A program made the position numbers and the translations under genes. Below, piece after piece: positions 40,741 to 50,145 of a stretch of 64,000 nt of DNA. Position 1 is the stretch's first letter. The number at the start of each line of letters is the position of its first letter. The notes beneath the pieces were generated by a model. The model was not told the DNA's origin. It did no database searches and saw nothing but the letters and a program-made list of their open reading frames with translations. Origin of the DNA: Symbiodinium natans (Eukaryota > Sar > Dinophyceae > Suessiales > Symbiodiniaceae); contig CAJNDS010001224.1 of assembly GCA_905221605.1 (NCBI GenBank), positions 465,001 through 529,000 on the forward strand, written 5' to 3'.

Positions 40741-41039
40741 TTGGTGCTGATGAAATTTCACCGGCGATCTTGAGACTAAGTTGCCCAAGATCTTACCAGT
40801 AGGGGGGCCACCTTGTTGTAGGTAAAGCTATCAGGGCCATAGATCGCGTTCTGACTATGAAAACTTCGGCTACAGGTCGCGCTTGACTACAGTATAGTTC
40901 GCATAGTCAAGGGGGCCCTTCCCTGTAAGAATCAACCAGGGATCTCTTGTTGTTGTAAGGTACTAATCAGGGATCTGACGTCTAGAAAATACAGGAATTC
41001 AGGACAAGTCTCCTTCACAACCTCTACCATTAAACCCCT

Positions 41040-41120
41040 AAACCGTAAACCCTCTCTCTCCTAAACCCTAAGCCCTAAAACCCTAAACCCTAAACCCCAA
41101 ACCCTAAACCCTAAACCCCC
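41040..41120 (-). repeat. Interstitial telomeric array, variant rich
   Basis: CCCTAAA units mixed with tctctcctaaa and ccctaaaa. Confidence 0.85.
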
Positions 41121-41324
41121 TAGTGAAAAGCGGACCACCCGAAAGAGTGGACTCTGAGTGCTATGACTCAGGCTAAAGTCCCTTGACGGGTTTAGGGTTT
41201 AGGGTTTAGGGTTTTTGCCATAGCAAGGAGGACCCCCCCCCACCCCCGGCAGAACTTCAAAGCCTAAAGGTCTAACGCGCCGTCGAAAAGTGCATAGGGC
41301 CACCCAAGAGACAATAATCAGATG

Positions 41325-41418
41325 CCCAGAGAGCCCCCAAACCCCTTAAACTGTATAGGGGTTCTTTAGTGTGATTTCAGGTCTATTCCGTAATTAAGGG
41401 GTATATTTGTCTCTTAGG
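41325..41418. mobile_element. Family C element, shortened
   Basis: cagagagcccccaaacccct...tgtataggggttctttagtg...aaggggtatatttgtctct. Part of the left arm is deleted. Confidence 0.65.
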
Positions 41419-41651
41419 GTACATTCTCCAACTTTCTAAAACTGGAACTCTAGAAACCTAGTCCTAAAGCTCAAGAAGCCTCGTCCCTTAGTCCCGGGAA
41501 AACCCTAAACCCTTGTTGAAACCCCAAACCCTAAGCCAGAGTCCTAAAACTCAAGAAGCCTCTCGGCAGCGGTCCTTCGAACGGGACGTGTACGCTTCGC
41601 GCAGAAAGTCCCACATGCTCAGCTGCTCCTGCGCGAACTGCGCTCCCCATA

Positions 41652-41772
41652 CTTGGAGGTTCATGGCGCTACTGATAACCCCCAGTTATAACTTTACTCA
41701 TAAACTCCAAGTAGGTTATAAGTTCTGCTAGTATTGGGGATATCAGTACCCATGAACCCTAAACCCTAAACC
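41652..41772. mobile_element. Family A element, right end fused to telomeric units
   Basis: CTTGGAGGTTCATGGCGCTA at the left. At the right tacccatgaacc passes directly into ctaaaccctaaaccc instead of tccaag. The junction shares CC with both partners. Confidence 0.78.
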
Positions 41773-41841
41773 CAAGTATCCGTCAAACTAGACCTACTAA
41801 AGATTCGGGAGCGCAGCCAGACCTCAACTAGTGTATACTGG

Positions 41842-41988
41842 CTGGTTCTTAGTAGGGAATGAGGTATCCTATATACTCCCTTAAAGGGTATATGATGATA
41901 TACATATATATATATATATTATAAATGTATTATATATGTATATATGTATATAAGGCCCAAACTCCCTCATTCCCAACTAAGAACCCAG
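41842..41988. mobile_element. Family G foldback element, TA-expanded loop
   Basis: CTGGTTCTTAGTAGGGAATG and CATTCCCAACTAAGAACCCAG. The loop is (TA)n and tatatgta repeats. Confidence 0.85.
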
Positions 41989-42660
41989 GGGGTAATAGGC
42001 ACTCTGTTCTGTTTGCTATGGCAGCTCAGGCCCAACCCCCCCCCCCCCCCCACCCCTACTGTAGACTCATTGAAATTAACAAGTGGACGCATACATGTAG
42101 ACCAGTCGAGGGCCCAATAACTCTAACGGGTTTAGGTTTTAGGGTTTAGGGTTCTAAATCAACTTCCCGAGACGTGAATCTCCCCGAGTCCGGCAGGGAA
42201 CGCCACGTCAAACACACAGCCTCCGCCTTTGCAAGCTCCTCGTTGAATGAAAAGCCAAAGACCCCAAGTTTAGGGCAAAAAGGGTAGCGTTTAGCTGACT
42301 GTAGTGTTTTGGGTTTAGGGTGTGCTTCAGGTTTGTGAGTGTTTCTGGCGTGTGAAGAAAGAACCTTGGGGCGCCTTGCGGGCAAAACCATAAAACACTT
42401 TTTCACCTGGAAAGCTGGTGCGTCTTCAGGCGCATCTGGGTGCAAAGCAGGACAAGAGGATAGGCTTCTGAGCTTCTGCGTTTTTGGGTGTCAGTTGGGT
42501 TTAAGCTTAGGAGTTTAAGGAGTTTAGGGGCCCGCGAGTTTGCTGTGGAGTTATAAGGGCCCTGATCTATATGGTAGTCTCGTAGGAATTGGTATAGTTG
42601 GGGGCTATCACTGTATTGTGCACTGCCGCAAGGACAAGAAGGTGCCGAGCGGCCCAAAGC

Positions 42661-42771
42661 TAATATAGGGGTCTGAATAACTAGAACAGGGTTATTATAG
42701 TATAATTCCACAGGGACGATAAGGGAATACTATTAAGTAATTATTCCGACCCCTACATTATCAACTTTGTG
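42661..42771. mobile_element. Family I foldback element, complete
   Basis: TAATATAGGGGTCTGAATAA and ATTATTCCGACCCCTACATTA. It lacks the G-run seen in the other copies. Confidence 0.82.
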
Positions 42772-43094
42772 TGCGGGTTGCCAAGAACTTCTGGGCTACA
42801 ACAAGATTGCCAACGTTTTGGTGCTCACCGTTGTCGACATCCTCGAGAGTGTTTCATAGTGTTCTCATGCCGAGGTCGTTACAGAGACTGCTGTGATATA
42901 TGGGGCTTTCGATTTGCAAACGGACGTTGGAGAAAAGCGGACAGGGTTCACGCTCAGGCTAACGATGCTTCTCAACCTAGTTTGCACAAAGGCGTGCACG
43001 CTGCACGCTGTCAAACAAACACCATATACACTACTGTACCTCAACCAGCCACGGCTCAAAGTGCATGCACGCACCTCACCCACCACCCCCAAAA

Positions 43095-43234
43095 CCCGCA
43101 CGTCCTTGCCGTCCAAGAAGGGCATGACCCATTTCCCAGCTCTGTCCATGGCCATCGTGGGGCTACGCTACTCCCCCGAGCCGAACTCTGCCAGAGCCAA
43201 CAGCTCGGGCACTGTGTTGCTTGCGGGCCTTTGA
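43095..43234 (+). CDS. Terminal exon candidate
   Basis: Plus strand: KKGMTHFPALSMAIVGLRYS then PEPNSARANSSGTVLLAGL and TGA, with G or C at about 80% of third positions. Its frame stays open upstream to 42893 but loses the bias before about 43090. The minus strand is also open (AMDRAGKWVMPFLDGKDVR). The region 42772-43260 has no repeats. It is unrecognised. Confidence 0.42.
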
Positions 43235-43526
43235 AGACTTTTGCTTGTAGAGCCCAAAAGGGTTAAGTAACTTGACAGACTTTAGGGTTTGAGGACTCAA
43301 AGGGTCATTTTCGCCGCTTGGTACACTTCTCAAGAGACTTTTGAGGGTTAAGGGTAATTAACCCTAAACCATAACCCCCAAACCCGAAACCCTAAAGGGT
43401 TGAGAACTCAAGGGGCCTTCGGCTGCTGGGAAGGCCTTAAGGCGGTTTAGGATTTTCAGGGTTTTTTTAGGGTTTTTAGAGTTTTTAGGGTTTAGGGTTT
43501 AGGGTTTTTTAGGGTTTAGAGTTTAG

Positions 43527-43740
43527 GATATACACCCCTGAATTAAGGCATATACCTTGGTTGGGATGTTCCCTCTTATGCTAACAGTCCTAAAAGGAAC
43601 TATAATGGCGGGGTTCTATACTATAGAATCTATAGTCCCTATTGAGGATTGTGAGTATAAGGGGGAACAGCCGAACATCTTCCTTTCGTCAGCAAGATGG
43701 CTATATGGTTGAAGGATATATTCCTTAATGAAGGGGCCGA
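43527..43740. mobile_element. Family C element with a family B element nested in it
   Basis: acacccctgaattaaggcatata is C. The B copy spans 43563-43672 (GGGATGTTCCCTCTTATG to GTATAAGGGGGAACA). After a short unique piece, atatggttgaaggatatattccttaatgaagggg returns to C. Confidence 0.7.
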
Positions 43741-43950
43741 GAGACTCCAACACGCCTTGATTAACGCATCTCCCTTAGACCAGACAAGGAGCCCTCTTCT
43801 ATTTTAAGGAATATCCCGAAACCCTAAACCCTAAATCCTAAACCCTACATAGATCCTAAACCCAAACCCTAAATCCTAAACCCTACATAGATCCTAAACC
43901 CCAAACCCTAAACCCTAGTTTCTGGGGGCTTAGAGGGCTCTCTTGGGGCT
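43741..43950. mobile_element. Family C fragment interrupted by telomeric repeats
   Basis: gagactccaacacgccttga...ttaaggaatatccc is followed by degenerate CCCTAAA units with a repeated acatagatcctaaac. Then gcttagagggctctcttggg follows. Confidence 0.5.
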
Positions 43951-43957
43951 TCTGGGC

Positions 43958-44016
43958 TGCTCTGAGGGCGTGGCGCCCATGGGCGTCAGGAAGCGGAGGA
44001 TGACCTCACGGTCGTT
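43958..44016 (-). CDS. Exon candidate, unknown protein
   Basis: Minus strand: gaaacgag|AACGAC starts NDREVILRFLTPMGATPSEQ with G or C at almost every third position. No clear donor. A telomeric array lies within 40 bp upstream on this strand. Confidence 0.4.
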
Positions 44017-44046
44017 CTCGTTTCGGGTTTCGGGTTTAGGGCAACT

Positions 44047-44082
44047 GGTTTAGGGTTTAGGGTTTAGGGTTTAGGGCTTAGG
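44047..44082 (+). repeat. Short telomeric array
   Basis: Five TTTAGGG-type units. Confidence 0.9.
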
Positions 44083-44101
44083 GCCTAGACTCTAGACTAT
44101 G

Positions 44102-44215
44102 CTTGGAGGCTCATGGGTAGTAAGCAGTCGGGACATAACTATGGTAACTATACTTATTACTCATAGCTCGATTTAGGGTACTTCTAACCCTACCTGCAAC
44201 TACCCATATGAACGG
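44102..44215. mobile_element. Family A element, right end clipped
   Basis: CTTGGAGGCTCATGGGTAGT at the left; actacccatatgaac at the right, then the C copy starts. Confidence 0.7.
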
Positions 44216-44217
44216 CA

Positions 44218-44332
44218 AGAGCCCAGTACCCCTTACTTAAGCAACATGCCTTAAACTGTATAGGGATCCTTCATACGATTTAAGCTGGATTCCATCATGA
44301 AGGGGTCTTGGATGGTATTGGGCTCTTTGGGA
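44218..44332. mobile_element. Family C foldback element
   Basis: agagcccagtaccccttact...gggatccttcatacgattta...ggtattgggctcttt, with tcttggat inserted before the right end. Confidence 0.75.
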
Positions 44333-44361
44333 ACCCCCAAGAATACCTACCACCCACCCAA

Positions 44362-44423
44362 CCCTAAACCCTAAACCCTTACTAAACCCTAAACCCTAAA
44401 CCCTAAACCCTAAACCCTAAACC
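44362..44423 (-). repeat. Telomeric array flanked by CCCACCCAA
   Basis: Eight CCCTAAA units with one TTACTAAACC break. CCCACCCAA lies at 44353-44361 and 44429-44437. Confidence 0.95.
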
Positions 44424-44440
44424 ACCCGCCCACCCAAAAC

Positions 44441-44485
44441 TGGGGAGACAACGGCCAAGGCAAAGATCATGAAGTCGGATGGCGC
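44441..44485 (-). CDS. Micro-exon candidate, one membrane segment
   Basis: Minus strand: acceptor gagtatccag|G, 15 whole codons APSDFMIFALAVVSP, donor tcccca|gttttggg. Third positions are nearly all G or C. The following intron would start in the CCCACCCAA duplication and run into the telomeric array. Confidence 0.42.
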
Positions 44486-45002
44486 CTGGATACTCCAAGG
44501 AGGGCACAAGTAGACCCTTTTTGCATCCAGGTCTGACGCCGGGCATCAGCAAATTTACTGAAGAGGCGAAACTCGTGTTCACCCCTCAAAGAATAGTCCG
44601 AATACACTCAACTTGATTGTCAGGTAAAATGTCAAAGAGAACCACACATTGAGTTGCAACGCTGAATTCCGCAGACATGGCGTGAAGTTCACTGCAGACA
44701 AGTAGACCCGAAACCTAAAACCCTAAACCCTAAACCCTAGTAGACTGCCAAGGGCCCGAATTTTGGCTTCCAGGCTACTGTAGTAGGGTTTAGGTTCGGA
44801 ACCACCAGTCCTGAAACACTGCAGAACCTGCAAGCAGAACACCCAGTAAATACACCTACCAACACCCTAGCTCGTGTAGGGGTCCTGCTATCTAAAGTAA
44901 GGCATCTGCCAGGTAGGTATTCGGCCCTCACCCTCAGCCCGCTAAACTCCCTAAGCCCTAGCCCTAAGCCCTTTTTCCCTAAACGCATGTTGAAGGCGGC
45001 AC

Positions 45003-45054
45003 CTCCCCGCTGGCCAGGGCTGCGCGAATGCTGGGGAGCAGCCGGATACCCATC
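45003..45054 (-). CDS. Micro-exon candidate ending at a family A terminus
   Basis: Minus strand: aacctccacgtgag|G places the acceptor at the A terminus, then MGIRLLPSIRAALASGE, then ggggag|gtgccg. Nearly all third positions are G or C. Confidence 0.4.
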
Positions 45055-45058
45055 CTCA

Positions 45059-45073
45059 CGTGGAGGTTCATGG
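45059..45073. mobile_element. Solo family A terminus
   Basis: cgtggaggttcatggg is followed immediately by (TTTAGGG)n. It is a 15-bp remnant. Confidence 0.6.
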
Positions 45074-45102
45074 GTTTAGGGTTTAGGGTTTAGGGTTTAG
45101 GG
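45074..45102 (+). repeat. Telomeric units between two family A ends
   Basis: Four TTTAGGG units joining a solo A terminus to a second A left end. Confidence 0.92.
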
Positions 45103-45105
45103 CTA

Positions 45106-45198
45106 CTTGGAGGTTCATGGTACTTACTAACCAATGGCATCTGTACATATAACCCACTTAAAAGCCGCTGAAGTGACCTAATATGGTTATAAGTACAG
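45106..45198. mobile_element. Family A element, right end replaced by telomeric array
   Basis: CTTGGAGGTTCATGGTACTT...ggttataagtacag, then (CTAAACC)n. It is bracketed by telomeric repeats of opposite direction. Confidence 0.75.
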
Positions 45199-45326
45199 CT
45201 AAACCCTAAACCCTAAACCCTAAACCCTAAAACCTAAACCCTAAGCCCTGAGCCCTAAGCCCTAAACCCTAAACCCTAAACCCTAAACCCTAAACCCTAA
45301 ACCCTAAACCCTAAACCGTAAACCCA
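45199..45326 (-). repeat. Interstitial telomeric array with variants
   Basis: About eighteen CCCTAAA units with a patch of CCCTAAG and CCCTGAG. Confidence 0.95.
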
Positions 45327-45372
45327 ATCCTCGCCCTTACCCGGGCACTTTTGGAACGCGAAGGAGATGAGG

Positions 45373-45414
45373 GTTTAGGGTTTAGGGTTTAGGGCTTAGG
45401 GTTTAGGGTCTAGG
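45373..45414 (+). repeat. Telomeric array flanked by GATGAGG
   Basis: Six units; GATGAGG lies at 45366-45372 and 45415-45421. Confidence 0.93.
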
Positions 45415-45516
45415 GATGAGGCCCTCCAAACATCACGACCGTCACAAGGATTGCAAACTTGGGCGGGGGGGGGTACGGAAAACCCCCAAAAAACTGGAGT
45501 CATACATGCCAATCCA

Positions 45517-45566
45517 TAACCCTAAACCCTAAACTGAAAAACCCTAAACCCTAAACCCTAAACTCA
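45517..45566 (-). repeat. Two short telomeric blocks
   Basis: CCCTAAACCCTAAACTGAAAAA followed by three more units. Confidence 0.88.
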
Positions 45567-45785
45567 GGTCAGCCCACGCATTCTGCCCAGCTGCTTCTGG
45601 GAAGCATTCTGGCAAACGAAGAAGCACCTTGGCAACTCTTGAGCCAATGCACAGGAATTAATAGACCTTCATTGCTTCGGGCTTCGGGTTTAGAGTTTAA
45701 TCTTAGTTGCACTTAGCAGGGTAGCTATAACAACCCAAAAAGGCCGGGGATCTAAAGTTACGATACAGCACCACAGAGTAATTAG

Positions 45786-45842
45786 GGTTTAGGGTTTGGG
45801 GTTTGGGGTTTAAGGTTTAGGGATGTTTAGGGTTTAGGGTAT
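45786..45842 (+). repeat. Telomeric array with TTTGGGG units
   Basis: Six to seven units interrupted by atg. Confidence 0.88.
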
Positions 45843-45986
45843 AAGGGTCCCTAGATAGTGCGGCGAATGCTCCGAAGGGCATGGAGCTTTGCAAGGAAGC
45901 ATGCTCCAGCGGTGCCCATCAAGCGGATGCTATTTGAGATGCGCGTCTGCGGGAAAGAAGGCAGGGCCTGCCCAGAAAGAGGAAGG

Positions 45987-46011
45987 GTTTAGGGTTTAGG
46001 GTTTAGGGTTT
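45987..46011 (+). repeat. Telomeric units flanked by AGGAAGG
   Basis: Four units between AGGAAGG at 45980-45986 and 46012-46018. Confidence 0.9.
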
Positions 46012-46027
46012 AGGAAGGAGGGAGAGC

Positions 46028-46059
<32 letters not shown>

Positions 46060-46212
46060 AGGGGAGAAAGGAAGAGACAGACAGAGAGAGAGAGAGAGAG
46101 AAGGGGAGAAAGGAAAAGAAAGAGAGAGAGCGAGAGAGCGAGCGACAGAAGGAAGTAATCAAGCAAATAAAAATAAATAGAGAAAACAGAGAAACTGAGA
46201 GAGCGAGAGAGA
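46012..46212. repeat. GA-rich low-complexity tract
   Basis: (GA)n with gggagaaaggaa and gacaga units. Open frames on the minus strand are Ser/Leu/Phe repeats only. Confidence 0.9.
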
Positions 46213-46380
46213 AAACACAAAAATCGTAAATAAAATAAAAGTGATAGTGCCAATGACGGTTGACTTGAGACGCGTACATGCCTGGCTGTCGCTGCACGGG
46301 TTTTGCCCTTGAACCTCTGCTAGACCCTAAACTCTGAACCCTACATCCCGGCTTAAAGTCACCATACTTAACCCGCAACC

Positions 46381-46426
46381 CCTAAACCCTAAACCCTAAA
46401 CCCTAAACCCTAAACCCTAAACCCTA
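46381..46426 (-). repeat. Short telomeric array
   Basis: Six CCCTAAA units. Confidence 0.93.
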
Positions 46427-46464
46427 CTTATACATACCCAAGAAAATCCAAGTAGGCGCTAGGC

Positions 46465-46556
46465 CGACTTGCCCAAACTGAGCCGCGGGCTCAAGCCCAA
46501 AGTGAGGGTGCTGAATCCGCGCCATCCACCTGTGTTGAACTTCTCTCAAGCCGCTT
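46465..46556. CDS. Exon candidate, strand unresolved
   Basis: Plus reads LPKLSRGLKPKVRVLNPRHP with high GC3. Minus, after gttcaacacag|G, reads WRGFSTLTLGLSPRLSLGK, also with high GC3. One of them may be real. Confidence 0.3.
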
Positions 46557-46596
46557 TTAACAAGAGCATCCCTCTGGCCTCGCACAAAATCTTATA

Positions 46597-46641
46597 CCTC
46601 CCCCTTCCCTCCCCTTCCAGGAAGGGGAGGGAAGGGGGAGG
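46597..46641. repeat. Perfect 22-bp inverted repeat, one-base centre
   Basis: cctcccccttccctccccttcc, one A, then its exact complement. The arm is pure pyrimidine, so each strand is half pyrimidine and half purine. Confidence 0.95.
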
Positions 46642-46812
46642 TCTGGAGGCCGCCCCCACGCCCCGAAACCCCCTGAAATCCTAAAGCCCTATAAACCTCA
46701 GGAACCCTCCCCACAAAACCCTAAACCCTCAAACCCCGAAAAGTATATAAAATGGAAGTCTCCAAACCCATTTGCAAGGAACATTGCTTTACAGATTTTG
46801 GGGGGTTTAGGT

Positions 46813-46910
46813 TGGGATGTTACCCCGTATACTAACAGTCCTTAATAGGGATTCTAGTACCCCCTACAATCATCCCCATTAAGGACTGCTAGTATGAGGG
46901 GGAACATCCC
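46813..46910. mobile_element. Family B foldback element, complete
   Basis: GGGATGTTACCCCGTATACT and TATGAGGGGGAACATCCC with no homopolymer in the loop. Confidence 0.85.
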
Positions 46911-46994
46911 AACCCTAAACCCGAAACCCTAAACCCAGAAACCGGCACATAAAAACCACACCTGTTGAACCCCTAAACCATAAACTCTGAACCC

Positions 46995-47050
46995 TAAACC
47001 CTAAACCCTAAACCCTAAACCCTAAACCCTAAACCCTAAACCCTGAACCC
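46995..47050 (-). repeat. Interstitial telomeric array (CCCTAAA)n
   Basis: Seven to eight units. Confidence 0.94.
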
Positions 47051-47118
47051 GAAACGCTCGACCCGACACCCAGCCCTGGGCTCAGGCCGCGGCTCGGAAA
47101 AAACAGGCCTCAGCAAAG

Positions 47119-47147
47119 GGTTTAGGGTTTAGGGTTTAGGGTTTAGG
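47119..47147 (+). repeat. Short telomeric array
   Basis: Four TTTAGGG units. From 47150 to 47850 no gene or repeat family is supported; the two overlapping frames near 47465-47840 lack bias. Confidence 0.9.
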
Positions 47148-47856
47148 ACTTCCTGAATGCAAGGTTGCGCTGTATTTGTGCTGGCTTATCGAATAAGGAA
47201 AACATTAAAGGTCATTTGTTTGCGAAGAAAGGGGAACAGAAACCCCGACAATAATACAAAAGACTGGGCTTGGGATCCTCGTGGCCAAGCAGAAAACCCC
47301 TAACAGCCCGAAACGCTTATAGGGTTTAACCCCGAACCCTGAACCCTCAATTATGTTTTCGGGACCCCTTTTCCTAGAGACCTCACGCGACAAGATGAAA
47401 CCTGTGAGCTCCTGACTTGAGACCCTGTGCCAAAAAAGGTTAACCCTTCAATTATGCTAGGATTATGGATAACCCAAATAAGGTTAACGCTTACCTACTC
47501 AGCTACTATGTCTTCAAAGTACCCAAGAGCCCTCAAAACCCCTTAGCTAAGGACTATGCCGACCCCTTCACCAGCGTGCATTTTTCTGGAACGGACGCGA
47601 GCGAACTGCTAGAAGCCCCAAAAAGATCGCGCAAAAAATCCAAGCCACAAGCTCATCAGATGTTCAGAACCCTTTTGTTCGGGTCCCGGGCTGCCTTTTT
47701 CGCAACCCACTTTTAAGACTAACAGATGTTCAATACTGGCAAGCATGTAGGGAGAAGTCTTGTGGGCAGTTTTGAGTCCCCTCTCTGTAGGGATTTCGAG
47801 GAGGGTCCCCCCAGTTCGCGGTAGATTTATAACGGGCCCCATAGAGTCCTTTCCCT

Positions 47857-47957
47857 AAGGGTCCATGTACCTAAATAGGGAATACTTGGGCCTCAAAGTA
47901 CTTCTTATATAAGGACTTTGGGGCCCAAGTATACAATCATGAGGTACATGGGCCCTT
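47857..47957. mobile_element. Family H foldback element
   Basis: AAGGGTCCATGTACCTAAAT and TGAGGTACATGGGCCCTT. Confidence 0.82.
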
Positions 47958-48091
47958 GGGGTTTAGGTATGATAAGTATACTAGGGGAGGTTGAGGGTGG
48001 GCGAGGGGGCGGGGGGGGGCTCCTTGCAATATTGGTACTTGCTTGAGCTCCTGCCCTGAAAGCCTAATACGTCTTGATTGCGGCTTATCGC

Positions 48092-48207
48092 CTAGACCCA
48101 AGAGGAACCTAGGACTACAAACGATGCCATTCCGGGCTGAAAATGATCTATATATCTCGGAGCCTAAACCCTAACAAGAAAGAACAAGGGCTTACTCTGG
48201 GTCCTAG
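48092..48207. mobile_element. Family F repeat
   Basis: ctagacccaagaggaaccta...gggcttactctgggtcctag. Confidence 0.65.
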
Positions 48208-48306
48208 TGGCTTATAGATCATGATAAGCATCCCTATATCATGTAAAGTACACCCTCTGGGTACACTCCTTCATTAAGGGGGTTTTGGGGCTGCCAAGGT
48301 GCCCTA

Positions 48307-48412
48307 CTAAACCCTAAACCCTAAACCCTAAACCCTAAACCCTAAACCCTAAACCCTAATTAAACCCTAAACCCTAAACCCTAAACCCTAAACCCTGAAC
48401 CCTAAACCCTAA
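48307..48412 (-). repeat. Interstitial telomeric array (CCCTAAA)n
   Basis: About fifteen units with one CCCTAATTAAACC break. Confidence 0.95.
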
Positions 48413-48423
48413 AGCAATCCGTT

Positions 48424-48494
48424 CAGGGCTCCCGGCGTCACCGCCAGCCGATCGAGCTTTAGCTCGGCGCAGCAATGGGCGATGTCACGCCTTT
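48424..48494 (-). CDS. Exon candidate, unknown protein
   Basis: Minus strand: cccagcgtcag|AA, then RRDIAHCCAELKLDRLAVTP, high GC3. Possible donor at ctggcg|gtgacg or further on. It is enclosed by telomeric sequence on both sides. Confidence 0.4.
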
Positions 48495-48792
48495 CTGACG
48501 CTGGGGTTTAGGGCTTAGGGTTTAGGGCTTAGGGTTTGGCAGGGTTTGGGGTTGAGGGTTTACCGGGTTGCTTTGCGGTTTGGAAATTCGAGGAAAGGGG
48601 GGGGGGGGTGTGGGGTGGATAAGAGATCTTCACCTTTCTTTATAATAGCATCCCCTGAAAGCCCCAAAAGGGAAATACAAGAAAACCGACGAAAACCCCA
48701 AAAGGGAACACACAAACACATGCTCATTCCCAGGTCCCACCGAGCGGTCTTCGGATTTACAACCTGGGGCTGAGCTGAGAGGGAAGGAGGTT

Positions 48793-48812
48793 TAGGGTTT
48801 AGGGTTTAGGGT
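48793..48812 (+). repeat. Short telomeric array
   Basis: Three units. Confidence 0.8.
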
Positions 48813-48892
48813 TGCTTCCCCTGAGGTTGCAGCTCAAAGAGTTGCTCCAAGTATGGCAAGACCTGGATTGCAGACTCAGGCTCAGGAACCCC

Positions 48893-48945
48893 AAACCCTA
48901 AACCCTAAACCCTAAAGCCCTAAACCCTCAACCCTAAACCCTAGC
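48893..48945 (-). repeat. Short telomeric array, variant
   Basis: Six units with CCCTAAAG and CCCTCAA. Confidence 0.88.
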
Positions 48946-48949
48946 AGGT

Positions 48950-49075
48950 CCGTAGGTGATTCGGGGACAAGCGCGGAGGAATAGCATCACAAGCACGGAA
49001 CCGCCACGAGCATTGCTAGTGAGGCTGAGTGCCAGGCATGTGGGTGTCCTTTGCAGCAGTTGCAACATGACTCCC
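48950..49075 (-). CDS. Exon candidate with one hydrophobic segment
   Basis: Minus strand, 42 open codons: MLQLLQRTPTCLALSLTSNA then RGGSVLVMLFLRACPRITYG. About 70% GC3. It lies between telomeric units on both sides. Confidence 0.38.
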
Positions 49076-49103
49076 TTAACCCTAAACCAGCAAGAGATGA
49101 GTG

Positions 49104-49143
49104 GGTTTAGGGTTTAGGGACCCTAAACCCTAAACCCTAAACC
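49104..49143. repeat. Perfect head-to-head telomeric repeats
   Basis: GGTTTAGGGTTTAGGG, one A, CCCTAAACCCTAAACC. The two sides are exact complements over 16 bases. Confidence 0.95.
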
Positions 49144-49149
49144 CCCATT

Positions 49150-49224
49150 TGATTGCTGGAGGGGCAGGGTTCCATCACGCCATCTGGGAATTGGGACTCA
49201 TTGGCTGCCAGCTCAGAAGTCCTC
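49150..49224 (-). CDS. Exon candidate, soluble segment
   Basis: Minus strand: ccctgaatag|G then SELAANESQFPDGVMEPCPS and SNQM. High GC3. Confidence 0.4.
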
Positions 49225-49405
49225 CTATTCAGGGATGAGCACCATTCCCTCACGACAGTCGCGGGTGTTTAGGACTCAAGACCTAGGAGTCACAACTCCA
49301 AACCCTAAACCCTGAACCCTAAACCCAAAACCCCAACAGCAACGAGCAGTACGCATGCGGGCGAAAGCTAGGCCTAAGCAGCCCTCATGGGGCGGCTTCA
49401 GGCAG

Positions 49406-49498
49406 TTTAGGGTTTAGGGTTTAGGGTTTAGGGTTTAGGGTTTAGGGTTTAGGGTTTAGGGTTTAGGGTTTAGGGTTTAGGGTTTAGGGTTTAGGGTT
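49406..49498 (+). repeat. Interstitial telomeric array (TTTAGGG)n
   Basis: Thirteen perfect units. Confidence 0.97.
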
Positions 49499-49802
49499 CC
49501 CGATCATGGCATTCCTCCGATCACACGCACCTTTCCCATTGTATGGGCATCAGTATGGGGGTTTTACGAAAATTACGGAACCCCGCATATGAACCGATTC
49601 TCTTATGTAGAAACCCGAATAAGACCGACCCGTCCACAGTCCTATGCAGTCGTCGGTCTTGAACAAGCCCCCCAAGGCCATCGCCTCAATTTATAGGGTT
49701 CTTCAGGGAGGTTGAGGGTTTAGAGTTTAGGGTTTAGGGGGTACTAGGGAACCTTGGGTTACATACACTACACCCCTTGAACCCGCCCTAAGAATCCACC
49801 AC

Positions 49803-50012
49803 TGGGAGGTTCATGTCTAAGCTAGGAACCCGTGGCCCTTAGTATGTGCCGTGTATATAAGGGCTATACAACAGGGGACCCAAAGAAAGGGCCCATACTT
49901 CGGATCCCTTATCATTGGGTGGTTACAAGATTTTTCAAGTATAGCAACTCTACTTGTACTCCTAACTTAAGCACCTAATAAGCCTACTTATAACAACCCA
50001 TGAACCTCCAAG
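49803..50012. mobile_element. Family A element with a nested family L-like insert
   Basis: ctgggaggttcatg and acccatgaacctccaag are the A ends. Between about 49830 and 49915 lies an inverted pair, gtggcccttagtatg...gggcccatac, resembling the element at 54893. Confidence 0.65.
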
Positions 50013-50145
50013 CACACACCCTGGCGGCCTGGGGGAGCATCCCAAAAACATCCCGTGACATGTGGGAATCTGGGTTTTAGGGGAGACCAAGCTGCTAGCG
50101 ACTGGAAGTGCGGACTTGAAGGTTGGGCGTTTTTTTTTTTGTTTT

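Noticed and set aside
46010-46378. 122-codon frame on the minus strand rich in Ser, Leu and Phe.
   Set aside because: Most of it is the complement of a GA-rich tract; no bias outside it.
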